Source of the DNA: Nibribacter koreensis
GTDB lineage: Bacteria; Bacteroidota; Bacteroidia; Cytophagales; Hymenobacteraceae
Direction: 5' to 3'
Assembly (NCBI RefSeq): GCF_039541795.1
Contig: NZ_BAABGX010000001.1
Span: forward strand, 62,001-126,000
DNA: 64,000 bases
Shown: positions 52,501 to 60,145 of the stretch, one piece after another
How positions within the stretch are numbered: position 1 is the first letter of the stretch
Layout of the letters: each line of letters opens with the position of its first letter
Made by a program: the position numbers and the translations under genes
Notes under the pieces: generated by a model
What the model saw: the letters and a program-made list of their open reading frames with translations, nothing else
Databases searched by the model: none
Told to the model about the DNA's origin: nothing

Positions 52501-53661
52501 CTTTAGATGGAAGTATTTCTGAAGGCGCTCAGGGCTTACGTCTTTGGCTATGTTGGCTGAGTACGTGCCCTTTGAGGCTGCCTTGATGGCCCGCTGGTCA
52601 ATGTCTGTGGCAAAGAGCTTGATGCGGGGCGCGCGTCCCAGCTTCTCAAAGCACTCATGAAACAATATGGCCAGGGAATACACCTCCTCACCGGTGCTGC
52701 AAGCCGTTACCCAGACTTTGACCAGTTCATCTTCTGTGACGCTGGCCACAATGTCTGGAATCACCTCTTGCTCCAGCAAATCAAACGCTTCTGTGTCTCT
52801 AAAGAACTTGGTGACGCCAATCAGGAACTCCTGGCACAGCTGCTTGATCTCTGCCGGGTGCTCATGCAAATAGGTGAGGTAGGCGGGCAGGCTTTCCACC
52901 TTAAGGGTGTCCATGCGTTTTTTCAAACGCCGGTAGATGGTGGCCTGTTTGTAGTTCTTGAAATTGGTCTGGGTATGGGTACAGATCAGGTCCAGGATTT
53001 CTTTGAGAACCTCCTCGTTTTCCTGGTCCAGGTCTTTTTCTAAAAGGGACTTTACCAGCGGTATCTGGCGGGTGTATTCTATGATCTCGCCGGGCATGCG
53101 CTCTGGAGAGAAGACGTAATCCACAAAGCCCGCTTCTATGGCGCTGCGGGGCATGCCGTCAAACTTGGCGGTATTTGGGTCCTGCACCATCACCATGCCC
53201 CCGGCGTTCTTGATCATCTTCACGCCCTTGGTGCCGTCAGACCCCGTGCCTGACAAGATGATGCCAATGGCATAGCGGCCGCGGTCCTTGGCCAGAGATT
53301 CAAAAAAGACGTCAATGGCAAAGTTAGGCTCGCGGTTGCGTACCTGGTTGACCAGTTGCAGGCGTCCGCGCTCAATGGTGAGCTGCTTGCCGCTGGGCAG
53401 CACGTACACGCAGTTGGGGCGGGTGCGCATGTTGTCCTCGGCCTCCAGTACCTGCATCTGGGTGTGTTTGGACAACAGCTCGGCCATCAGGCTCTTGTGG
53501 TCTGGCGACAGGTGCTGGATGATGACAAACGAAAAACTGGAATTGTTGGGGAAGTAGTCAAACAACTTATGAATGGCCTCCAACCCGCCGGCAGAGGCGC
53601 CAATCCCAACAAGGTAGTGGTCAGTTTTAGGGGGCTTTATGGGGGCAAGCGTATTATTCAT
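49579..53661 (-). CDS. CheB-CheR-PAS-histidine kinase hybrid
   Basis: I use the ATG at 53661 (MNNTLAPIKPPKTDHYLVGI), 1360 residues; an in-frame TTG lies five codons upstream. Order: CheB methylesterase (1-195) with intact triad Ser23 (GASAGG), His50 (IIQHL), Asp142 (GTGSDGTKG); CheR methyltransferase with VTACSTGEEVYSLA and LITCRNMLIYL; a Glu/Ser-rich coiled coil (STNEELQSTNEELMSSNEEL); PAS domains (DLIWDWNVVTNELWWSDTLE); and a histidine kinase with His1148 (ASHDLKAPI), NLISNSIKY, VEDNGLGMN and GSGIGLYMVKK. No receptor or CheA genes lie nearby. It follows the phytochrome gene by 54 bp, so both are probably one light-signalling operon. Confidence 0.92.
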   Translation of the reverse strand: MNNTLAPIKPPKTDHYLVGIGASAGGLEAIHKLFDYFPNNSSFSFVIIQHLSPDHKSLMAELLSKHTQMQVLEAEDNMRTRPNCVYVLPSGKQLTIERGRLQLVNQVRNREPNFAIDVFFESLAKDRGRYAIGIILSGTGSDGTKGVKMIKNAGGMVMVQDPNTAKFDGMPRSAIEAGFVDYVFSPERMPGEIIEYTRQIPLVKSLLEKDLDQENEEVLKEILDLICTHTQTNFKNYKQATIYRRLKKRMDTLKVESLPAYLTYLHEHPAEIKQLCQEFLIGVTKFFRDTEAFDLLEQEVIPDIVASVTEDELVKVWVTACSTGEEVYSLAILFHECFEKLGRAPRIKLFATDIDQRAIKAASKGTYSANIAKDVSPERLQKYFHLKNNRYTVNENIRGLVVFAQHDLQKDPPFSRMDLITCRNMLIYLNPDLQQKVLAVFPYALKQNGYLLLGSSEHIGDMKTYFAERNRKWKLFQKIKDKHGVQRNYGITPQAHSFPVEHSPSFKSSQLVRYNDQFMDAVAEDFKITGLYVDDNFQLLHGIGDINRFLKLPDKRLQLNLLKMVPKELAVTLSVDIRKVLKNQKSVARQVMMMLGKKQQLVNLSVKPISVDRDMPKVILVLLQEVGKASPSLKNLKPSLITEEDSDYFTQLTALEIELKEARESLHLTVQDLSTANEELQSTNEELMSSNEELQSSNEEMQSLNEELHTVNSEHQLKIRELQELNEDLDNYIRSSNIGQLFLDHHLIIRKFTPSVKNIINIIDIDLGRPIHHLSHNLRYPNLLEDIQKVNNTSVEVEQEVETKDGKYFLLRIIPYLKHDGNKDGVVLSFVEVTTLKTLSNVVQGVLNSSLNNIMAFRSVRNAEKQITDFEWSLLNKQAEKLIGVPQAHLIGKSVMEDMSFLKKNGLFKKFVRVVDSGQPLHLEQYLDFNGTRAWFEIVAVKMGDGFTVTLADITDKKISEEKILMAYEDLKKAEEELIRLNNQLEIRVVERTKEVTDSQERFKLVSKATNDLIWDWNVVTNELWWSDTLESILGYSHLEMENGIDSWISKIHPEDRQRVLNGVNEAINSGKDQWIAEFKLARADGSYAYIYNRAYILHNEYGMPHRVLGSFIDLTDLKETQEKLKETNKHLLLVIEDLDNFVYTASHDLKAPILNIEALLRELRVELPEDEFAQLELQQIISMMEGAVERFKKTIDNLTEVTKLQNEQHGVIEKIQIGDLIENVVMDLDQMFKESGVQLKVDVSKCPVISFSEKNLRSIIYNLISNSIKYRSLDQEPYIHLTCFTEGGYSVLKVEDNGLGMNPAQEDQLFSLFTRFHDHVEGSGIGLYMVKKIVHNAGGKIEVSTKVGKGTTFKVYFPK

Positions 53662-53715
53662 GGGCAACGGGAACAACTCAATTGCTCTACTAAGTAAACT
53701 CTAGAGCGACAGACG

Positions 53716-55272
53716 CTAGTATCTTTCTTTAATGATTTTTTCAAGCACCGCACTGCGCAGGTTCTCAGCGGCTTCCAGCTCCTCGGGCAACCACGGCAGG
53801 GACGTGTGCTTGACCGTCTCTTGGTAGCTGGCAAAAGAGTTTCTGGGGTGGTAGCGTTTGCCGTCTGCCTCCATCTGGATGGCCTGGTTGGGATTGCCGC
53901 CCCAGCTAATGGTTTGGATCACCTCTGGCCTGAACCCCAGAATGTACTCACCCTCTTCTGCATTGATGGGCAAGACAATAAGACCGCTGGCCAGGTCTTT
54001 AAACTCCTGGCTGCGCACGTACTGGCTTGGTAGCGTGTCTGTGGCGTACGTCTTGTCAGACTTGTTGCGCTTTAACCAATAGACCAGTTCTTTGATGCTT
54101 GGATGAGGGGGCACTAGGCCGCTGGTCCATACACTGCCTTCATACAACACGGCGGCTCCGGTAATGTTTAAGAGCTTTAAAAGCGGGTCCTTTTCCTTCA
54201 CCAGTCCGTCGGCAAAGGTAGGGGAGGTGTAGAGTTGCTCTAGCAGCTGGGCGTGTATGTCGCGTAGTTGGGCCCGCAACTCCATGTTCTTCTCCTTTTC
54301 CCGGGCCGCTATCTGCGCCGATATAATGCCAGACAACAACTCCATAGCCGACCTGAGCTCATAGCTGGGGTTCTTGGGCAGTTTATGATGGCAGGAGATC
54401 AAGCCCCACAGCTTGTCATCAATGATGATGGGCAGAGACATGGACGCCTGTACCTTCAGATTCACCAAATATTCAAGGTGCACGCCCGCCACGCTGCGCA
54501 GGTTGCAGTCTGACAGGTCTGTGAACCGACTGATGAGGGGATTGATGACGGGAATTAACCTAGCCGGGGTATAGTCTCTGGCCGGAATAAGCCGGTAAGG
54601 GTTGCTCAAGTACAGGTCTCTGGCCTGCTTGGGCACGTCTGAGGCCGGAAAGCGCAAACCCATGTAGTCGTCCATGTCCAGTTCGCGGGCCTGGGCAATG
54701 ACAATGCCGTTCCACTGCGGGTCAAACTGGTACATGAGCACCCGGTCAAAGCCCGTCAGTTTTTTAAGCTCCTCTACACTGATCTGGCTCACGGTTTGGG
54801 TGGTGGTGGCCTGCTTAAGCAGTGAGGTGATGTATTTTATCTGCTGGTAAAGCGCCATGAAAGAATCCTGGGCCGCAGCGGCGGGGTTCTCCTCTAGCTC
54901 CAGCAAAATGTACGTGTCTTTTAAATGCGCCAAGGCCGTAAACTGGATGGGCTCACCTTGGCGGGTAAACGTCAAGGTAAACGGAATCTTCTCTTGGTGG
55001 CTGGACTCCTGTATTTTTACCAGTACGTCTTCTATCTGGGGGGCAGGCAGAAAATTAGCGAGCGGCTGGCCCAGCACGTCTTCTAAGGCAAGGCCCAGAA
55101 GGTGTGGCACGTTCTCACTGGCTTGCACCACGCGCAGGTCCTGGGTAGAAAGCGTTAACAGTACGCCATGTGGTTGAATCAAGTTGACCAGGTGCAAAGG
55201 AATGCTTCCGCAGAACTCTGAGTCATAGTTTTTCTCAATGGCAATGCCAATGGGGGCTTGTTTGTTTTCCAT
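53716..55272 (-). CDS. Bacteriophytochrome photosensory module without kinase
   Basis: I use the ATG at 55272 (MENKQAPIGIAIEKNYDSEF), 518 residues; the open frame begins at a TTG at 55326. It has PAS-GAF-PHY layout: Cys21 (EFCGSIPLH) in the usual biliverdin-attachment position, LIQPHG, the GAF motif FPASDVPKQARDLY (DVP for the usual DIP), and VHLEYLVNLKVQASMS with the chromophore-pocket His. PHY-type YILGFRPEVIQTISWGGNP follows. The chain stops after a short helix (LRSAVLEKIIKERY), so the kinase or other output domain of typical 720-750-residue bacteriophytochromes is missing. Light signals are probably passed to the downstream CheB-CheR-kinase protein. No heme oxygenase gene is in the window. 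Confidence 0.9.
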   Translation of the reverse strand: MENKQAPIGIAIEKNYDSEFCGSIPLHLVNLIQPHGVLLTLSTQDLRVVQASENVPHLLGLALEDVLGQPLANFLPAPQIEDVLVKIQESSHQEKIPFTLTFTRQGEPIQFTALAHLKDTYILLELEENPAAAAQDSFMALYQQIKYITSLLKQATTTQTVSQISVEELKKLTGFDRVLMYQFDPQWNGIVIAQARELDMDDYMGLRFPASDVPKQARDLYLSNPYRLIPARDYTPARLIPVINPLISRFTDLSDCNLRSVAGVHLEYLVNLKVQASMSLPIIIDDKLWGLISCHHKLPKNPSYELRSAMELLSGIISAQIAAREKEKNMELRAQLRDIHAQLLEQLYTSPTFADGLVKEKDPLLKLLNITGAAVLYEGSVWTSGLVPPHPSIKELVYWLKRNKSDKTYATDTLPSQYVRSQEFKDLASGLIVLPINAEEGEYILGFRPEVIQTISWGGNPNQAIQMEADGKRYHPRNSFASYQETVKHTSLPWLPEELEAAENLRSAVLEKIIKERY

Positions 55273-55682
55273 AAAAGGGGACGCATGCGGGGCTTTTGCC
55301 ACAGACCAAGAGGGCAAGTTAAGCAATTGGCAAAAAAGAAGTGAACCGAAGTGGGAGAAAGGCTCCGTATAAACCGCATTTTTTTTACGTATTACGGGGC
55401 CCAGGCATTATAGATGTCAGTACAGGTAAGAAAGCGCTAGAAGCCTGCAAACTTCTCTTGGCTGCCAGAAACTCCGGAACCAGCGCCTTGTATAAAGCAC
55501 ATGGAAGGTGCGTTTTTAGCCCCATTTCCAGAAAACAGCCCAAAAACGGCAATGGCCAAATCATCAGCGAAAGCATGGCAAAGTACCTGGCTAGTAGACT
55601 TTCTGTCACTGCCTTTTTATAACCTTGCCGCCGTATTGTAGTATGAAACTAGACATTACATGTTCAATTAACCCCACAGACA
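55273..55682. other. Gene-free 410-bp divergent region
   Basis: It separates the phytochrome gene from the TerB-like gene and contains palindrome copy 19. I see no convincing ORF or other repeat. Confidence 0.4.
55511..55548. repeat. 38-bp palindromic repeat, copy 19 of 23
   Basis: Left CGTTTTTAGCCCCATTTC, centre CA, right GAAAACAGCCCAAAAACG. It lies in the divergent region. Confidence 0.85.
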
Positions 55683-56069
55683 ATGGCAACAGGCAAATCC
55701 TTTGATGAGCTTCTAAATACCCAGCAGAAAAAGCTGGCCTTTTTTCAGAACGTGGTATTGGCGGCCCTGGCAGATGGGCAGTTAGACCAGGACGAAAGCG
55801 AGTTCCTGATTTTTATAGGCGACAAGCTGAACCTCTCTCCTGAGGATACCAAGCCTATTGCAGACAACCTCTCCTTGTTGTCTTTTGTGATACCAGAGGA
55901 TGGCCTGCAACGCACTCTTGAACTGCAGACCGTGATCATGATGGTATTGCAAGATGGCCATATGGCAGACAATGAGTACCAACTCTGCCTGGAGTACGCC
56001 CGCCGCATAGGCTTCACCAAAGAAACGGTAGATGAGATGGTAGGCCAGCTTAGCCAGCAGTCTTCCTAA
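55683..56069 (+). CDS. TerB-like helical protein
   Basis: The 128-residue product is all helical and resembles the TerB/DjlA N-terminal fold: FFQNVVLAALADGQLDQDES, then EFLIFIGDKLNLSPED, and VIMMVLQDGHMADNEYQLCL, each with an Asp-Gly turn of the type seen in that family. The role of stand-alone TerB-like proteins is not established, and tellurite resistance should not be assumed. No other ter genes are near. A terminator follows directly. Confidence 0.78.
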   Translation: MATGKSFDELLNTQQKKLAFFQNVVLAALADGQLDQDESEFLIFIGDKLNLSPEDTKPIADNLSLLSFVIPEDGLQRTLELQTVIMMVLQDGHMADNEYQLCLEYARRIGFTKETVDEMVGQLSQQSS

Positions 56070-56089
56070 CCATCAATAAACCGCTTAAA

Positions 56090-56125
56090 AGAAAGAGGAG
56101 GTACCCGTAGGTGCCTCCTCTTTCT
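56090..56125. terminator. Bidirectional terminator
   Basis: AGAAAGAGGAGG pairs with CCTCCTCTTTCT around TACCCGTAGGTG, which itself pairs in part. It lies between the convergent TerB-like and cupin genes. Confidence 0.75.
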
Positions 56126-56128
56126 AGT

Positions 56129-56497
56129 TTAAGCTTCTTCTTGGTCTTCTATGAACTGAGCGTCTTCTATCTTGGCTAGCCTAATGTACGCGCGCCGCCA
56201 GGGGTTTTCATCCAACAGACGCCATTTATGACCAGCCCCGGTTACATCTGCGGCCAGCAAGACGTCACCGGGTTTAAGGATGAACACTTCTGCGGTACTG
56301 GTGGTAAACTCAAGGGTGCCCGAAAGCGTCAACACATACTGTAGAAAAGGGGCGGTGTGCCAGTCATAAAAGGCCGGCGACGGCGTCTCTTTGAACTCCA
56401 GTTGGTAGACGTCTATGTTCTGCCGGTCAGGCACAGTTCCTTGGACTACCCTGGAATTGCCCGTGGCATCTGCGTAAAGTTTATAGGCTCGTATCAT
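56129..56497 (-). CDS. Cupin-domain protein
   Basis: Using the ATG at 56497 (MIRAYKLYADATGNSRVV) gives 122 residues; the frame stays open upstream to a TTG at 56635, which would add 46 residues of unconvincing composition. A single cupin barrel is suggested by FYDWHTAPFLQYVLTLSGTL, then EVFILKPGDVLLAADVTGAG, where GxxxF-type turns and one His are visible. The usual set of three His and a Glu is not complete, so metal binding is uncertain. No substrate or partner can be named. Confidence 0.7.
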   Translation of the reverse strand: MIRAYKLYADATGNSRVVQGTVPDRQNIDVYQLEFKETPSPAFYDWHTAPFLQYVLTLSGTLEFTTSTAEVFILKPGDVLLAADVTGAGHKWRLLDENPWRRAYIRLAKIEDAQFIEDQEEA

Positions 56498-56657
56498 GGG
56501 TGTATCATTGACTGTTTTAAGTACAACATCTGGTAAGTAACCGTGGTCATAGCTTGTACTGCCCACAGGCCAAGAAGATGCCCTGGCACTGGAAAAATCT
56601 TTAGATGGCAGAGGCAATACGAGAACCTGGTCCAAATTTCTGCTGAATCCTAAAGCC

Positions 56658-56695
56658 CGTTTTTGGCTTGTTTTCTGGAAAATAGCCTAAAAACG
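56658..56695. repeat. 38-bp palindromic repeat, copy 20 of 23
   Basis: Left GGCTTG, centre TG, right GAAAATAGCCTAAAAACG. It lies between the divergent cupin and selO genes, and one frame through it extends selO falsely (MACFLENSLKT). Confidence 0.85.
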
Positions 56696-56881
56696 GAGGT
56701 GTTTCTAAAGGGAAGCAAGGAGAGAAGTCCTGCCAATGCCAACAAGGGGAGTAGGGTGTCTAAAGTAGTGACCCAACAACTATTTTTGATGCCATGGTGT
56801 TTAGGTATGCTAGAGGAAAGGACGGCAGGTTTGGTTTTGCCGCGCATTCCCTCTAACTCGCAGCACGTTTACAAGAATCCT

Positions 56882-58450
56882 ATGGAGCGCTTACACACAC
56901 AAGCATATAAAAACGAATTTGTACAGGCTTTTCCCGGCGACGACTCCGGTGATACCCGTCCGCGGCAGACGCCGGGTATGCTGTACAGCAAAGTCCTGCC
57001 TACGCCGGTCAAGAAAGTAACCTTGCTGGCTTGGTCTGAGGAACTGGCGCAGGAACTGGGCATAGAAAAGCCGGTGACTCAGGAAGAAATAGACATTCTG
57101 GGTGGAAATGCCGTGGCCCCCACCATGCAACCCTATGCCGCCTGCTACGCCGGACACCAGTTTGGCAACTGGGCGGGGCAGCTAGGCGACGGCCGCGCCA
57201 TGACCCTGGGTGAGTGGACCACGCCCAGCGGCCAGTCCTGGGAACTACAATTGAAAGGTGCCGGCCCTACCGCCTACTCCAGAAGGGCAGACGGAAGAGC
57301 GGTACTACGTTCCTCTGTGCGGGAGTATTTGATGAGCGAGGCCATGCATTATCTGGGCGTGCCCACTACCCGGGCTTTGAGTCTGGTATCTACCGGTGAC
57401 CAGGTCATGCGCGACATGTTCTACAACGGCAACCCCGAGTTTGAGCCCGGAGCCATTGTCATGCGGGTGGCGCCCAGCTTTTTGAGGTTCGGGAGTTTTG
57501 AGATGCCCGCCGCCCGGCAGGAGTTGGACAACCTGCGCCAACTGGTGGAATGGACCATCACCCACTACTATCCACACATCCAGGGCTCCTCGCTAGAGGA
57601 GAAGATGCTGCCGTGGTTTAAAGAAATCATGGACCGCACCGCCTTTATGATCACGGAGTGGCTGCGCGTGGGCTTTGTGCACGGTGTCATGAACACGGAT
57701 AACATGTCCATTTTGGGCCTTACCATTGACTATGGTCCGTACTCGTTCCTGGACGATTATGACCCCGACTTTACGCCCAATACCACCGATTTACCGGGCC
57801 GCAGATATGCCTTCGGGAAGCAGGCCAACATTGCCTACTGGAACCTGGGCTGCCTGGCCAGTGCATTAGCCACCTTGTTACCAGACAGCAAAGAACTGGT
57901 GGCCCTGCTAGAAACCTACAGCGAAGTGTATTACCAAAAGTACTTCGCAATGATGGGTAAGAAATTGGGTCTAGACCAAGTGCGCGAAAAGGATCCAGCG
58001 TTCATTACGCAATGGGAAGAAACCCTGGCCGAGCTGCAGCCCGACATGACCATCTTCTATCAGTTGTTGATTGATATGCCGTTGGAACTGGGCACCGAAG
58101 AAGAAGCCATCGCGTACTTTGCAGACAGCTATTACACTTCGCCGGGCAAACGCGAAAGCGCTTTGTTCTATGCCATGCTAAAAGCCTATACAGAACGCTT
58201 AAAGAGCAACACTATCTCCAGAGAAGCCTCTCAAGACCTCATGCGGAAGGCTAACCCGCGGTTCATCCTGAGAAACTACCTGTTGCACCAAGCTATAGAA
58301 GGCCTCACCAAAGGTGACGACCAGTTGTTCACCCAGCTGCAAACCGCCATGAAGGACCCATACAGCAAGGCCCACGACCAGTTCTTCACCAAACGCCCCG
58401 ACTGGGCCAGTCAAAAGGCAGGCTGCTCCATGTTGTCTTGCAGTTCATAA
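56882..58450 (+). CDS. selO: Protein adenylyltransferase SelO
   Basis: I use the ATG at 56882 (MERLHTQAYKNEFVQAFPGD), 522 residues; the open frame runs back to 56663 within a palindrome. SelO blocks are strong: YAACYAGHQFGNWAGQLGDG, LQLKGAGPTAYSRRADGRAV, SSVREYLMSEAMHYLGVPTT, GFVHGVMNTDNMSI and TIDYGPYSFLDDYDP. SelO is a pseudokinase-fold enzyme that attaches AMP to proteins and is linked to redox stress. The C-terminus ends CSS, with Cys at the third-last position where the vertebrate protein has selenocysteine. A strong terminator follows at 58474. Confidence 0.95.
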   Translation: MERLHTQAYKNEFVQAFPGDDSGDTRPRQTPGMLYSKVLPTPVKKVTLLAWSEELAQELGIEKPVTQEEIDILGGNAVAPTMQPYAACYAGHQFGNWAGQLGDGRAMTLGEWTTPSGQSWELQLKGAGPTAYSRRADGRAVLRSSVREYLMSEAMHYLGVPTTRALSLVSTGDQVMRDMFYNGNPEFEPGAIVMRVAPSFLRFGSFEMPAARQELDNLRQLVEWTITHYYPHIQGSSLEEKMLPWFKEIMDRTAFMITEWLRVGFVHGVMNTDNMSILGLTIDYGPYSFLDDYDPDFTPNTTDLPGRRYAFGKQANIAYWNLGCLASALATLLPDSKELVALLETYSEVYYQKYFAMMGKKLGLDQVREKDPAFITQWEETLAELQPDMTIFYQLLIDMPLELGTEEEAIAYFADSYYTSPGKRESALFYAMLKAYTERLKSNTISREASQDLMRKANPRFILRNYLLHQAIEGLTKGDDQLFTQLQTAMKDPYSKAHDQFFTKRPDWASQKAGCSMLSCSS

Positions 58451-58473
58451 CAGGTGACATGGCGTTAAGGAAC

Positions 58474-58511
58474 ATCATAAAGCCGAAGAAATCTCTCTTC
58501 GGCTTTATGAT
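58474..58511 (+). terminator. Terminator of selO
   Basis: ATCATAAAGCCGAAGA pairs with TCTTCGGCTTTATGAT around a short loop, 23 bp after the selO stop. Confidence 0.8.
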
Positions 58512-58523
58512 TTAGGGCAGGTT

Positions 58524-58562
58524 CGTTTTTGGCCTGTTTCCTAGAAAATAGCCAAAAAACCG
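58524..58562. repeat. 38-bp palindromic repeat, copy 21 of 23 (39 bp)
   Basis: Left GGCCTGTTTCC, right GAAAATAGCC followed by an extra A before the final CCG. It lies after the selO terminator. Confidence 0.85.
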
Positions 58563-58760
58563 AGCTTAGTACTTTCCTCTCCCTGCTGAGTGGGGCTTTC
58601 TATCTGTCTTGTCATCTTATTCTTATTTTACTGCATTAGCAGGCGCGATTCACCTTTTAATGTTTACACCCCTTCGCCCTCTCAAGGGGAAAATTTGCCC
58701 AAACAACCGCCCTTGGCGCAGACACTCGCAAGTCCAGCAGGATGCCACTTGTTTAGTTCT

Positions 58761-58788
58761 GAGTCATGAGTCGCGAGTCATGAGTCTG
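58761..58788. repeat. Four 7-bp tandem units (GAGTCAT type)
   Basis: GAGTCAT, GAGTCGC, GAGTCAT and GAGTCTG follow without gaps. Same unit length as the 836 and 10797 arrays but a different sequence. Confidence 0.65.
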
Positions 58789-59045
58789 AAAGAGCGCCTG
58801 TCCTCCCCCACCCCCTCCAAAGGGGGACGGAATGCGTGTTAAAGTAGCAATGCCCGGGTAGTTGCAAACTGCCTGCCATCATGGGTCCAAGTCAAAGACT
58901 TGAACCATGGCTATGGGAAAGGAGATAGTTACAGCCGTGCGCAGCACGCGTGACTCTGCAGCGACAAGGACCGCCATTGCCTACAACCTGCCAATCAGCC
59001 AATAAGCCTTAGCAGGATTGGAACCAGAACCAGTCTTGGCTCTGA

Positions 59046-59108
59046 GCGCCTCTGTTGTTTCGTCGCCCGGCAGGGCGGGGCCAAAGGCCCAGAGTACAAC
59101 AGCAGTGC
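59046..59108 (+). other. Possible three-way-junction RNA, copy B
   Basis: Outer stem GCGC/GTGC and CTGTTGT/ACAACAG encloses CGCCC-GGCA-GGGCG and GGGCC-AAA-GGCCC. The copy at 62757-62819 differs only in one base of the last loop (GAA). Transcription is unproven. On the minus strand the same DNA is part of a 72-codon ORF (58995-59213). Confidence 0.35.
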
Positions 59109-59330
59109 GAAAGGCCAAGACGGGGCCCCGCGGCCGTGAGCGCTTAACAGACAAAATGCAACAAGAAAGGTGGTGCGCACCGGAACAAACGGCAGTGCCA
59201 AGGCAACAGCCAAATGCGTGCACCAAAGCCTTATTTCAGAGAAAGGCAGCTGGAGAAGCAGCAGCGGTCGTTGGTGAGAACACCAACAACGGCGGCGCAG
59301 TAGAGGTTAGTAGTATAGCTTTGTAGAGGG

Positions 59331-59634
59331 CACCAACCACGGCAAGGGCATCAGATTGTTAAGGAAGAAGGGACTTGATAAGCAGGCTTGGTCGTTAGAG
59401 ATATCACCAACCAAGGCGCCCGTAATACAACCTACCACGGCAAGAACCATCACAGCCGGCAACGGCAAGGCATCCAAGTAAGACCTGTCAACAACGGCAG
59501 ACTACCCTGCGGCACCCGCCCAGAACAACCCTTCGTCTATCAAGCCAAGCTATCCCCTTATAAATCTTATTCCAATTCTACTTCCTAAAAAGAGGGTAAT
59601 CCCTATATTTACCAAACAAACCAAATCGTATACT
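59331..59634. other. Gene-free stretch with degenerate ACCAAC-x-ACGGC phrases
   Basis: About six loose copies of a phrase like ACCAACCACGGCAAGGGC occur between 59280 and 59500, one forming an imperfect inverted repeat near 59386-59410. No gene is visible. Promoter DNA of the 59635 gene lies at the right end. Confidence 0.4.
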
Positions 59635-60066
59635 ATGTACACAGGATTACAGCATCTACACTCTTATTTGGCGTATCTGGTTTTGATCGGATTGTTGATT
59701 TCTTGGCTCATGGCGGTGGCCGGCCTAATGGGCAATAAAACCTATACAGCGCAAAACAGGAAAATGAGCCTGCTGGGCTTAATTCCTACGCACTTGCAAT
59801 GGGTGATTGGACTGGTACTGTACCTGGTGTCGCCGCTGGGCATTTCTAACTTTTCGGGTGCCGGCATGAAGGACTCTACGGCGCGCCTTTATTTTCTGGA
59901 GCACCCCTTGATGATGATTCTGGCGGTGGTCTTCATTACCATAGGCTACGCCAAGGCCAAGCGCCAAATTGGAACCACGCAAGGCTTTAAGTCTATTGTG
60001 ATTTTCTATGGACTGGGCCTGGTGTTGATTTTGAGTAGACTGCCATGGTCTGCTTGGTTAGACTAA
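59635..60066 (+). CDS. Small four-helix membrane protein, Bacteroidota type
   Basis: The 143-residue product has four hydrophobic helices: YLAYLVLIGLLISWLMAVAG, MSLLGLIPTHLQWVIGLVLY, HPLMMILAVVFITIGYA and VIFYGLGLVLILSRLPWSAW. His residues in the N-terminal GLQHLHSY, in PTHLQW and in EHPLM could bind heme, and similar proteins are often labelled cytochrome-b-like, but heme binding is not shown. It is monocistronic with a textbook terminator. I recognise the type but no defined function. Confidence 0.82.
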   Translation: MYTGLQHLHSYLAYLVLIGLLISWLMAVAGLMGNKTYTAQNRKMSLLGLIPTHLQWVIGLVLYLVSPLGISNFSGAGMKDSTARLYFLEHPLMMILAVVFITIGYAKAKRQIGTTQGFKSIVIFYGLGLVLILSRLPWSAWLD

Positions 60067-60088
60067 GCAATGAACATTGTTAAAAGCA

Positions 60089-60127
60089 AAAGGTCCTCTT
60101 TCTAGCAGAAAGAGGACCTTTTTTTAT
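60089..60127 (+). terminator. Rho-independent terminator of the 59635 gene
   Basis: AAAGGTCCTCTTTCT pairs with AGAAAGAGGACCTTT around AGC, followed by a long T run. Confidence 0.9.
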
Positions 60128-60145
60128 GTTGGTAACGGTGAATGC

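Larger units (their letters stand above)
58660..59330 (+). repeat. Composite intergenic repeat, main copy B
   Basis: No gene is visible in 58563-59634. The block contains a CCCCTTC...CTCAAGGGG module (58668-58690), a CACCCCCTCCAAAGGGGG hairpin (about 58810), a near-palindrome around AAGTCAAAGACTTGAACC (58890), the cgtgc-gca-gcacg stem (58936-58948), the G/C-rich core (59040-59150) and a GTTGGTG-AGAA-CACCAAC hairpin (59270-59287). From about 58861 to 59210 it aligns closely with 62571-62922. Confidence 0.75.

Noticed and set aside
56498..56635. N-terminal extension of the cupin protein from a TTG
   Set aside because: The added 46 residues show no fold and an internal ATG precedes the conserved part; kept as an alternative only.
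59018..59326. 102-codon plus-strand ORF
   Set aside because: Part of the composite repeat; the matching plus frame in copy C does not stay open in the same way, so I kept only the minus-strand ORF as a finding.
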